Below, in pieces: positions 47,035 to 54,091 of a stretch of DNA of 64,000 nt. The translations under genes were made by a program, and so were the position numbers. The notes beneath the pieces are model-generated. The model saw only the letters and a program-made list of their open reading frames with translations, was not told where the DNA came from and ran no database searches. The stretch's first letter is position 1. Each line of letters begins with the position of its first letter. The DNA is from Arthrobacter rhombi (GTDB taxonomy: Bacteria; Actinomycetota; Actinomycetes; Actinomycetales; Micrococcaceae): assembly GCF_900163545.1 (NCBI RefSeq), contig NZ_FUHW01000038.1, forward strand, positions 248,001 to 312,000, read 5' to 3'.

Positions 47035-47262
47035 TTAGGGCACGAGCTTGTGCCAGCCCTCTGCCTCGGTATAGATGGCAACGATTCGACCTTCACCAGG
47101 TCCACTGTCCGCAGAATCGTCTTCCATGAGGCGTGCGAATTCGACCCCGTCTGCAGTCAGGGGGTCGATGGTCGTCTGGAGAGCTTCATCAAGACTGCTC
47201 CCGAATGCATCCGTGCGCGAGTCAACACTGCCGCGTGAGAGTCTTTCGAGGTGGTAGGCCAT
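47035..47262 (-). CDS. Hypothetical 75-residue acidic protein
   Basis: A short ORF (MAYHLERLSRGSVDSRTDAFG through GWHKLVP) with no recognised domain. It is supported by a perfect TAGAAT -10 hexamer 6 nt before its ATG, the same geometry as other genes here, and by plausible codon usage. Its C-terminal part (GRIVAIYTEAEGWHKLVP) looks like a small beta-rich domain. It is convergent with the DUF222/HNH gene, 45 nt apart. Confidence 0.55.
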   Translation of the reverse strand: MAYHLERLSRGSVDSRTDAFGSSLDEALQTTIDPLTADGVEFARLMEDDSADSGPGEGRIVAIYTEAEGWHKLVP

Positions 47263-47268
47263 ACAGCG

Positions 47269-47274
47269 ATTCTA
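47269..47274 (-). promoter_or_regulatory. -10 element of the 75-residue ORF, leaderless
   Basis: TAGAAT on the minus strand, 6 nt before the ATG at 47262. Confidence 0.5.
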
Positions 47275-47437
47275 AGGAAGACCCCATTCTCTGACCAGCG
47301 CTTGTGAAGATGTGCGGGGTGAATGAAACGTGGGATTCTTCGAAAGGGAGAATCACGAGTCAAAGACGGGGCCAGAAGTGCCGAGCTGTGGGTGCACGGC
47401 AGCCGCCGAGAAGTTCGTCAAGGGCCGGTACACAGGC

Positions 47438-47495
47438 AAAAAAGTCCGCACCAGCAACCGGCACCGAAGTGCTGGCCGCTCGTGCGGACTTTTTT
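47438..47495 (-). terminator. Strong terminator after glnA1
   Basis: A perfect 14-bp stem (AAAAAAGTCCGCAC at 47438-47451 and its complement at 47482-47495) surrounds a 30-nt loop that holds an inner CAGCA/TGCTG stem. Because the A and T runs are in the stem it works in both directions; the only adjacent gene end is that of glnA1 on the minus strand. Confidence 0.85.
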
Positions 47496-47527
47496 CAGAC
47501 TCAACGCCGCCTAGCGCAGGAAACTAA

Positions 47528-48952
47528 CTAGCAGCCGTAGTAGAGCTCGAACTCGTAGGGGTTCGGGCGCAGCGACAGTGGCTTGATCTCGGTTTCGCGC
47601 TTGAGGTCGATCCATGTCCGGATCAGGTCTTCGGTGAACACGTCACCGGCGAGCAGGAACTCGAAGTCATCCTCCAAGGCCGACAGGGCCTCCTCGAGTG
47701 AACCTGGTGCGATCTGGATGTCCTTGGCCTCTTCGGCAGGAAGCTCATAGAGGTCCTTGTCGATGGGGTCTGCTGGTTCAATGCGGTTGCGGATCCCATC
47801 GAGGCCTGCCATGAGCTGAGCAGCGAAGGCAAGGTACGGGTTGCCCGAAGCATCGGGCGCACGGAACTCGATGCGCTTGGCCTTCGGATTAGAGCCCGTG
47901 ATCGGGATGCGGATGCCGGCCGAGCGGTTGCCCTGCGAATACACCATGTTCACCGGGGCTTCGAAGCCCTTGACCAACCGCTTATAGGAGTTCACGGTCG
48001 GGTTGGTGAAGGCCAGGACAGCTGAGGCGTGCTTGAGCAGTCCACCGATGTACCAGCGGGCGGTGTCCGAAAGGCCTGCGTAGCCCTTCTCGTCGTAGAA
48101 CAGGGGCACCCCGTCAGTCCACAAGGACTGGTGGCAGTGCATCCCCGAACCGTTATCACCGAAGACCGGCTTCGGCATGAACGTGGCGGACTTGCCCCAG
48201 GCATCGGCCAAGTTCTTGACGATGTACTTGAACTTCAAGATGTCATCGGCCGAGTGGGTCAGCGTATTGAACTTGTAGTTGATCTCGGCCTGGCCGGCAG
48301 CACCTACCTCGTGGTGTGAACGTTCGACCTCAAGGCCGGCAGCTTCAAGCTCGAGGCAGATGGCGTCACGCAAATCGGCCTGTTTATCGGTGGGAGCCAC
48401 CGGGAAGTAGCCGCCCTTGAACGGAGTCTTATACGCCTGGTTGCCGCCTTCTTCCTTCTTGCCCGTGTTCCACGGAGCTTCGACGGAATCGATTTTGTAG
48501 AAGGAACCCTGTGGCTTCGACTCCCACTGCATGTTGTCGAAGATAAAGAACTCCGCCTCGGGAGCGAAGAAGGCCGTGTCGGCAATGCCCGTGGACTCCA
48601 GGTAGGCCTCTGCGCGCTCGGCTACACCACGCGGGTCACGGTGGTACGGCTCGCCGGTCCGGGGACTGACGATCGAGAAGTTGAAGGCCAAGGTTTTTTC
48701 AATCCGGAATGGATCGAGGAAGCCGGAGGTCACATCCGGAATCAACTGCATATCCGAATCGGCGATGCCTTGGAAGCCCTTGATCGAGGAAGCGTCGAAA
48801 AGCTGCCCATCAACAAAGAAGTCCGCGTCAACCGTTTTGGCTGGGACGTTGAAGTGCTGCTGCACCCCCGGGAGGTCCGTGAATCGGATGTCGACGAATT
48901 TAACGTCCTCGTCGGCAATGTACTTGAGGACTTCGTCAGGGTTTTTGAACAT
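47528..48952 (-). CDS. glnA1: Type I glutamine synthetase GlnA1 (main, adenylylatable)
   Basis: A 474-residue GSI-beta glutamine synthetase that makes glutamine from glutamate, ammonium and ATP. Visible: [22 protein letters not shown] (metal), [47 protein letters not shown]-like sequence, and the adenylylation site Tyr402 in [11 protein letters not shown], the target of GlnE encoded nearby. ATG at 48952 with AGGAG at good spacing. The upstream region carries a four-part GlnR-like operator and a TAGAGT -10. Confidence 0.97.
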   Translation of the reverse strand: MFKNPDEVLKYIADEDVKFVDIRFTDLPGVQQHFNVPAKTVDADFFVDGQLFDASSIKGFQGIADSDMQLIPDVTSGFLDPFRIEKTLAFNFSIVSPRTGEPYHRDPRGVAERAEAYLESTGIADTAFFAPEAEFFIFDNMQWESKPQGSFYKIDSVEAPWNTGKKEEGGNQAYKTPFKGGYFPVAPTDKQADLRDAICLELEAAGLEVERSHHEVGAAGQAEINYKFNTLTHSADDILKFKYIVKNLADAWGKSATFMPKPVFGDNGSGMHCHQSLWTDGVPLFYDEKGYAGLSDTARWYIGGLLKHASAVLAFTNPTVNSYKRLVKGFEAPVNMVYSQGNRSAGIRIPITGSNPKAKRIEFRAPDASGNPYLAFAAQLMAGLDGIRNRIEPADPIDKDLYELPAEEAKDIQIAPGSLEEALSALEDDFEFLLAGDVFTEDLIRTWIDLKRETEIKPLSLRPNPYEFELYYGC

Positions 48953-49031
48953 CTGCTACTGCTCCTATGAGGTTTGCTCAGGCCAGGGAAGCACGCGGCC
49001 TTTGCGCGTGTCGGCCCCTCGCTGTCTCTCT

Positions 49032-49085
49032 ACTCTAACGAATTTTGGATTCTTGATCGTGACACATTTGCTTCAACTACGTTAC
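49032..49085 (-). promoter_or_regulatory. glnA1 promoter with GlnR-like double operator
   Basis: Reading the minus strand, four pentamers GTAAC, GAAGC, GTCAC and GAATC (49085-49048) are separated by exactly 6 nt each. This is the a1-b1-a2-b2 arrangement of the actinobacterial GlnR site GTnAC-n6-GAAAC-n6-GTnAC-n6-GAAAC: both a-sites are perfect and each b-site has one mismatch. A -10 TAGAGT follows at 49037-49032, so the operator overlaps the -35 region and extends to about -60. The leader is about 75 nt. Confidence 0.75.
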
Positions 49086-49205
49086 AGAGTGCTGTGGAGG
49101 CGAAAATAAACGATTTCTGGGAACCTCATTCATCATTTTTCGTCTCATGCTCTGGGCGTATTCGTGCGGAGGTAAGGATGTCACTGCACTCGGGAGAGCC
49201 CACGA

Positions 49206-49211
49206 TAGACT
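49206..49211 (+). promoter_or_regulatory. -10 element of the RDD gene, leaderless
   Basis: TAGACT ends 6 nt before the GTG at 49218. The GGAGGG between them is too close to the start to act as a Shine-Dalgarno. Confidence 0.55.
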
Positions 49212-49217
49212 GGAGGG

Positions 49218-49652
49218 GTGGAACGTAAAGATGTCAGTTCATGGCTTGAGGGCCCGCCGCAACTCAACTCTGAAGCGTGGCCGGGGCAGCGGCTCGGAAG
49301 GCCCGCGAGTGGACCAGGGTCGGTGGCGCGCATGGGCCGGCGAGTTGGTGCCTTATTCATCGACTGGGCCTTGGCGATGATTCCATCGTTCATCTTCTTC
49401 CACGGCAGTTCTTACGCCAATTTAGCGTTCTTCGCGGCCATGCAGATCATCTTCGTCGGACTGACGGGCCATTCCATTGGCCACCGGACCCTCGGTATGC
49501 AGGTCCAAGGCATGGACGGCTCGCCCGTGCGACCGATTCAAGGTCTCATCCGTGGCATCCTGGTGTGTTTGGTCGTGCCACCACTGGTGACTGATTCGGA
49601 TCAGCGTGGCCTCCACGACCGGGCGATCAAAACCATCCTGGTCCGTACCTGA
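49218..49652 (+). CDS. RDD family membrane protein
   Basis: A 144-residue protein with the RDD pattern: GSVARMGRRVGALFIDWALA (the Arg...Asp in helix 1), a second and third hydrophobic helix, and the C-terminal DQRGLHDRAIKTILV. Only three helices are predicted. Function is unknown; RDD proteins are linked to ion transport in a few cases. Its place beside DUF4191 and glnA1 matches Rv2219A/Rv2219/glnA1 of M. tuberculosis. GTG at 49218, probably leaderless. Confidence 0.82.
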   Translation: MERKDVSSWLEGPPQLNSEAWPGQRLGRPASGPGSVARMGRRVGALFIDWALAMIPSFIFFHGSSYANLAFFAAMQIIFVGLTGHSIGHRTLGMQVQGMDGSPVRPIQGLIRGILVCLVVPPLVTDSDQRGLHDRAIKTILVRT

Positions 49653-49703
49653 TGCGTTAGAGAAAGCCGCATACCGTCTCCACCGGTTGTGTCACCTGAG
49701 ATG

Positions 49704-49741
49704 AAAAGTGCCGGCTCCCTCGTGGGGAAGCCGGCACTTTT
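49704..49741. terminator. Bidirectional terminator between RDD and DUF4191 genes
   Basis: A perfect 13-bp stem, AAAAGTGCCGGCT (49704-49716) with its complement at 49729-49741, with an inner CCC/GGG pairing. It serves both convergent genes. Confidence 0.85.
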
Positions 49742-49754
49742 GCGTTCTTTGTTT

Positions 49755-50516
49755 CTAACGTCCACGCATGGAACGGCGGTCAGGCCGGGCCTTATTCGGG
49801 TCGATGCCCTTAGGAATGGGAAGTTTCGCGCTACCCAACGTGGAAAGCCGCATGTCCACGGCGTGGACCTCCTGCTTATTGAGCGTTTTGGGGAACTTCT
49901 TCATCTTCTTGGAAACATTTCCCAGACCGGTCTGTCCATCATGGGAACCAGCGTTGATCACGTGGATCGGCACGTTCGGCAGAACACGGTTCATCCGCTT
50001 CCGCTCGGCATCAACCAGTGGGCGGACCCGGTGGGTCGGTCCTTCGGTTACCAATACGACGCCACAGCGACCAATACCGCGGAAGACAAGGTCCTGGGTC
50101 TTGGGGCTGACTGCTACGGGCTGCTCCGTGAGAATCCAGCCACGCTTCAAGACGGACATGGAAGCACCAGCGGCACCGGGGCGGCCTTCAAGTTGCTTGA
50201 AAGCAGCCCTCTCGGCGCGACGCGACAAGATGAGCAGTGCTGCCAGCAAGCCCAAAGGAATGGAGACGAGCAGCGTGGTGATCCAGTTGTTGATCACCAA
50301 GCCGATGATCAGGCCGACGGCAACGATGCCGAGGAAGGCCAAGACCATCCACCAGACGGCATTGGGGTCGTTACGCCGGGTCATCTGGAAGACCTGGCCG
50401 AGCTGCTTTAGGCGGCCCGGTTCTTTGGCGGCCTTCTCGGCTTTGGGCTTGCGGGAAAACAACGAACGCTTCGGCTTGGCGCCGTCGTCTGCGGGGGAGT
50501 TAGAAGTTCTGGCCAT
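49755..50516 (-). CDS. DUF4191 membrane protein
   Basis: A 253-residue protein with a basic N-terminus, two transmembrane helices (about 55-75 and 78-98) and a soluble C-terminal domain (VLKRGWILTEQPVAVSPKTQDLVFRG, GPTHRVRPL) of the DUF4191 family (Rv2219-like). Function unknown. It follows lipA by 28 nt on the same strand, but a TAGAAT at 50526-50531 lies 9 nt before its ATG, so it may also have its own near-leaderless promoter. Confidence 0.85.
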   Translation of the reverse strand: MARTSNSPADDGAKPKRSLFSRKPKAEKAAKEPGRLKQLGQVFQMTRRNDPNAVWWMVLAFLGIVAVGLIIGLVINNWITTLLVSIPLGLLAALLILSRRAERAAFKQLEGRPGAAGASMSVLKRGWILTEQPVAVSPKTQDLVFRGIGRCGVVLVTEGPTHRVRPLVDAERKRMNRVLPNVPIHVINAGSHDGQTGLGNVSKKMKKFPKTLNKQEVHAVDMRLSTLGSAKLPIPKGIDPNKARPDRRSMRGR

Positions 50517-50525
50517 AGTGGTCCA

Positions 50526-50531
50526 ATTCTA
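50526..50531 (-). promoter_or_regulatory. -10 element upstream of the DUF4191 gene
   Basis: TAGAAT on the minus strand ends 9 nt before the ATG at 50516, predicting a leader of only a few nucleotides. Confidence 0.45.
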
Positions 50532-50544
50532 CGTGATCGGAGAG

Positions 50545-51552
50545 CTACTGTTGGGCAGCGAGGAGGGTGGCCGCCTCTTGCTTGGTTGTTCCGGAGCTCT
50601 CGATATGAGCCATGTCCTCGGGAATGGGCAGGCCCTTCTTACGCATGGCCCCGGCCCAGAGCCTTCCAGCGCGGTAGGAGGAGCGTACGAGCGGCCCCGC
50701 CATCACACCGAGGTACCCGATTTCTTCGGCTAGTTTTTGCAGCTCGACGAACTCCTGGGGCTTCACCCAGCGGTCCACGGGAGCGTGCCGCTCGGAGGGA
50801 CGCAGGTACTGGTTGATGGTCAACAAGTCGCAGCCGGCTTCGTGCAGATCCTTCATGGCATCCACGACTTCCTCGGGGTTTTCGCCCATGCCGAGAATGA
50901 AGTTCGATTTCGTGATCATCCCGTTCTCGTGACCATGGCGGATCACGTCGAGTGAGCGTTCGTAGCGGAAGGCCGGACGAATGGACTTGAACAGCCGAGG
51001 CACGGTTTCAACGTTATGGGCATAGACCTCGGGGGCCGATGCACAGATCGCATCCAAGTATTCCTTTTTACCGGAGAAATCGGGGATCAAGAGTTCGACG
51101 CCGGTGCCGGGGTTGAACTGATGGATTCGCCGGACGGTTTCGGCGTAGAGCCAGGATCCTTCGTCATCGAGGTCGTCGCGGGCCACACCGGTCACCGTGG
51201 CATAGCGAAGACCCATCTGCTTCACGGACTGGGCGACCTTGAAAGGTTCAGAACGGTCCAGAGCAGCCGGCTTGCCGGTGTCGATCTGGCAGAAGTCACA
51301 GCGACGGGTGCATTCAGAACCTCCAATGAGGAAGGTTGCTTCGCGGTCTTCCCAGCATTCGAAAATATTCGGGCAACCGGCCTCTTCACACACCGTGTTC
51401 AGGCCCTTGTCCTTGACGAGCTTCTTCATCTCGACGTATTCGGGGCCGATTTCAACCTTGGCTTTGATCCACTCGGGCTTGCGTTCCACGGGGGTGGCCG
51501 AGTTGCGCTGTTCAATGCGCAACATGCGGCGTCCTTCGGGGGCGAGGCTCAC
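50545..51552 (-). CDS. lipA: Lipoyl synthase (radical SAM)
   Basis: A 335-residue radical SAM enzyme that inserts two sulfurs into the octanoyl group on E2 and GcvH proteins. It has both iron-sulfur motifs: the auxiliary cluster Cys55, Cys60 and Cys66 ([12 protein letters not shown]) and the SAM cluster Cys81, Cys85 and Cys88 (CTRRCDFC). The third auxiliary-site ligand Ser is in [12 protein letters not shown] at 51552 overlaps the lipB stop as GTGA, so the pair is coupled. Confidence 0.96.
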   Translation of the reverse strand: MSLAPEGRRMLRIEQRNSATPVERKPEWIKAKVEIGPEYVEMKKLVKDKGLNTVCEEAGCPNIFECWEDREATFLIGGSECTRRCDFCQIDTGKPAALDRSEPFKVAQSVKQMGLRYATVTGVARDDLDDEGSWLYAETVRRIHQFNPGTGVELLIPDFSGKKEYLDAICASAPEVYAHNVETVPRLFKSIRPAFRYERSLDVIRHGHENGMITKSNFILGMGENPEEVVDAMKDLHEAGCDLLTINQYLRPSERHAPVDRWVKPQEFVELQKLAEEIGYLGVMAGPLVRSSYRAGRLWAGAMRKKGLPIPEDMAHIESSGTTKQEAATLLAAQQ

Positions 51553-52232
51553 AGTAGGGCTCCTTCATCGGCGATCGGTGTGTTCGTTTTGATGGCTGGT
51601 TCGAGCAGGCGCGTCAGCTCGTCCTGCACCCGGTCGAGTACGTCGACGGGGCGGACTCGTCTGCCGCTTTCTTCGGTGATGCTTGTGGTGGAGGCGTCGG
51701 CGATTCCGCACGGGATGATCCGGGAGAATGCGGAGTCGTCATTATCGCAGTTCAGTGCGAAACCATGCATGGTGACTCCGTGGTCCACGCGGATGCCGAT
51801 AGCGGCGATTTTACGGTCCTGAGCGTCGTCGGTGCCGACGACCCAGACTCCTGGACGGCCCTCGACACGCTGTGCCGTGATGCCGTAGTCGGAGACGACG
51901 TTGATCAGCATCTCCTCGAGGCGATGCACATAGTCGCGGATGCCGGCATGGTTGGACAGCTCGACGATCGGGTAGCCCATAAGCTGCCCGGGGCCATGCC
52001 AAGTGATCTTGCCGCCGCGGTCCACGGAGACAACGGGAGTTCCATCGATGGGCAGGTCTTGAGGTTCGGTGCGTTTGCCAGCCGTGTAGACGGCGGCATG
52101 TTCAAGCAGGAGGACTTCTGGTCCGTGCGTTCGGGCAGCCACTTCATCGTGGATCCGGCGTTGCAGGTCCCAAGCCTCCTGGTAATCAACGTAGTCCGGG
52201 GCAAGGCCCAGCCGCTGGAAGGAGATGGTCAT
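51549..52232 (-). CDS. lipB: Lipoyl(octanoyl) transferase
   Basis: A 227-residue enzyme that transfers the octanoyl group from acyl carrier protein to lipoyl domains. The catalytic pair is Lys141 (KIAAIGIRV) and Cys162 (GFALNCDND), with the [16 protein letters not shown] substrate motif at 72-87. The ATG at 52232 lies 7 nt after a TAGCGT hexamer; the open frame extends upstream into low-complexity sequence. The substrate E2 protein is encoded at 58816-60570. Confidence 0.94.
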   Translation of the reverse strand: MTISFQRLGLAPDYVDYQEAWDLQRRIHDEVAARTHGPEVLLLEHAAVYTAGKRTEPQDLPIDGTPVVSVDRGGKITWHGPGQLMGYPIVELSNHAGIRDYVHRLEEMLINVVSDYGITAQRVEGRPGVWVVGTDDAQDRKIAAIGIRVDHGVTMHGFALNCDNDDSAFSRIIPCGIADASTTSITEESGRRVRPVDVLDRVQDELTRLLEPAIKTNTPIADEGALL

Positions 52233-52239
52233 GCGCCAT

Positions 52240-52245
52240 ACGCTA
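52240..52245 (-). promoter_or_regulatory. -10 element of lipB, leaderless
   Basis: TAGCGT on the minus strand ends 7 nt before the ATG at 52232. Confidence 0.45.
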
Positions 52246-52289
52246 CTCGCCGCAGGTGGCAGGTTCGAATTGGGGACGACAGGGTGGTC

Positions 52290-52298
52290 TGTGGATAA
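52290..52298 (-). promoter_or_regulatory. Perfect DnaA box in the lipB/kinase intergenic region
   Basis: TTATCCACA on the minus strand (TGTGGATAA on plus), a consensus DnaA-binding 9-mer in the 104-nt divergent promoter region. A single box may be by chance. Confidence 0.35.
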
Positions 52299-52324
52299 CT
52301 TCTGCAGACTGGCGACCAAATCGG

Positions 52325-52330
52325 TAGAAC
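52325..52330 (+). promoter_or_regulatory. -10 element of the protein-kinase gene, leaderless
   Basis: TAGAAC ends 6 nt before the ATG at 52337. A GGAGG directly abuts the ATG and is too close to serve as a ribosome site. Confidence 0.45.
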
Positions 52331-52336
52331 TGGAGG

Positions 52337-54046
52337 ATGGATGCACCGAATGAGTGGAAACGTCGACCAGAGCTGAAGGACTGGGCGCTTGAACACGAGC
52401 TCGGCAGGGGAACAAGTGGCACGGTTTATGTCGTCAGGCAACGTCATACTGGAGATCGTGCTGCCCTGAAGCTTGGTGTTTCTGAAACCTCCGCGAACGG
52501 TGCCTACTCCCAAGAAGTCCAGGCACTGGCTGCCATGAAGCATCAGCACATCGTCGAGTTGATCGGGGCCGTCTCCACCGATCAAGGCGAAGGCATCTTG
52601 ATGGAATACCTTCCGGGAGGTTCCGTGGCGGATCTGATCTCGGCCCGTGGACCATTGACCCTGGGGGAGACCGTCACGGTTATTGCCCCCTTGGCCGGAG
52701 CGTTGGCGTTCCTGCATGAGCACGGCGCCGTCCACGGTGATATTTCGCCAGGTAATGTCCTGTTCACCGCGGAAGGGAAACCGAAACTGGCGGACCTCGG
52801 ATTGGCGGTGCTGGTGGGTGGCCGCCAAGAGGAATCGGGAACCCCGGGGTTCAAGGCTCCCAGCACGGATGTGGATGAACTCGGAGGCAGACGGCTACAA
52901 CCGGCCCGGGATGTCTATTCTTTGGCGGCGTTGGCCTGGTATATGGTGACCGGTCGTGTTGCCGGGCCCACTCAACACCGGCCCCCCTTATCCAGCCTGC
53001 TGGGAGGGGTTCCCTCGGAACTCGTGGAACTGCTGGAATCCGCATTATCCGAAGACGAGGACGACCGGCCTGGCGCTCAGGAATTTGGGCGCCGAATCTT
53101 CCACATAGCCAAGCCGCAACCAGTGAACCTTCGGCAAGCTGTGAGGACCGAGGCGCTCGGGCAGATGGTGACCGATGTCGTGGCGGATCCCGCCAGGCAA
53201 CGGGCCGGTCGTCGTCCGGCAGCATGGATCCGCAGGGCCCTCCCGCTCAGGCGAAACCGGAATCGGCGACAGGGTAGGAGCATGTCTGTGCCAGGGCTCT
53301 CCCGACGTATCGAGGGTCGTGGACGAGGCGATGGCCGTCGGCGAGGATCCAGAGCTGAGCGCGGCACACGACGGGGCGTGAGGATGGCGGCCTTCTCGGC
53401 AGCTACGGTGCTGCTCTGTCTGCTCGTCGCTGGATTGGTGCTTGCTAGCGTGGATGGCCGAGACCCGGACTCCGCCCCCGCGGCCCAGTCGGCGGTGACC
53501 ACCCTTCAGCCCACCGCTGCTCCCGTATCGGAGCAGGGGGTGGCTGGCGAGCCGCCGGCGGCAGCTGCCACGTCGGAGTCGTCGTCGGGTCCACGCCTCA
53601 CGAAGGTGCTGGAAACGCCAGTTTTCTCAGCCCCCGTGCCGGATGACCCGGTGAAGGCGGCACGGGTGCTCACAGCCCGCAGAGATCTCGCCTTGGCGGA
53701 AGCCGATCCTGCTGCCTTACGGCAGGTCCACGCGACCGGAGGTAACTCCTTGGGTCCGGATCTCGCGATTTCCAGTCAGCTACGGGCTCGGGGATTGCAC
53801 TATCGCGGGTTGGAAACACTGTTAACGCATGCCACGGTCAACAAGGGTTCGGAGGACGCCCGGGTCGAAGTGGCCGCCACCAGCATCATGAGCGCCTATC
53901 AAATTGTCGGAGCAGATGGTGCAATGATCCAGAGCGTCTCGGAGCCCGAGGAACAGGACATTATTTTGATCTTGGAGCGTGTCGATGGTGGGTGGTTGAT
54001 CGACTCTGTTGTGGATGCTTCGGGGTCTCCGGGGATCCATGGATGA
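52337..54046 (+). CDS. Atypical membrane-anchored Ser/Thr protein kinase
   Basis: A 569-residue protein: an N-terminal kinase domain (about 15-265), a basic Arg-rich linker, one transmembrane helix (about 351-371) and an extracytoplasmic domain of about 195 residues. Kinase motifs are the Gly loop GRGTSGTV (23-30), Lys45 in AALKL, HGDISPGN (133-140) with HGD instead of HRD but Asp135 and Asn140 kept, and DLG (153-155) instead of DFG. The kinase is likely active, but of the RD-minus type that does not need activation-loop phosphorylation. The outer domain (LTARRDLALAEADPAALRQVHA) is unassigned and could be a sensor. The tricorn-type protease follows after 45 nt. Confidence 0.82.
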   Translation: MDAPNEWKRRPELKDWALEHELGRGTSGTVYVVRQRHTGDRAALKLGVSETSANGAYSQEVQALAAMKHQHIVELIGAVSTDQGEGILMEYLPGGSVADLISARGPLTLGETVTVIAPLAGALAFLHEHGAVHGDISPGNVLFTAEGKPKLADLGLAVLVGGRQEESGTPGFKAPSTDVDELGGRRLQPARDVYSLAALAWYMVTGRVAGPTQHRPPLSSLLGGVPSELVELLESALSEDEDDRPGAQEFGRRIFHIAKPQPVNLRQAVRTEALGQMVTDVVADPARQRAGRRPAAWIRRALPLRRNRNRRQGRSMSVPGLSRRIEGRGRGDGRRRGSRAERGTRRGVRMAAFSAATVLLCLLVAGLVLASVDGRDPDSAPAAQSAVTTLQPTAAPVSEQGVAGEPPAAAATSESSSGPRLTKVLETPVFSAPVPDDPVKAARVLTARRDLALAEADPAALRQVHATGGNSLGPDLAISSQLRARGLHYRGLETLLTHATVNKGSEDARVEVAATSIMSAYQIVGADGAMIQSVSEPEEQDIILILERVDGGWLIDSVVDASGSPGIHG

Positions 54047-54079
54047 ATCTTCGGCGGTGACGCCACCGATATCGGTCGG

Positions 54080-54085
54080 TAGGAT
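54080..54085 (+). promoter_or_regulatory. -10 element of the tricorn-type protease, leaderless
   Basis: TAGGAT ends 6 nt before the ATG at 54092. Confidence 0.55.
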
Positions 54086-54091
54086 CGCATC

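Noticed and set aside
47323-47527. 63- and 65-codon ORFs upstream of the glnA1 terminator
   Set aside because: They run through the perfect 14-bp terminator stem, have no convincing promoter or ribosome site and overlap each other in different frames.
48029-48970. Plus-strand ORFs opposite glnA1 (48029-48319, 48641-48970 and 48681-49109)
   Set aside because: High-GC frame shadows of a certain gene with no family similarity.
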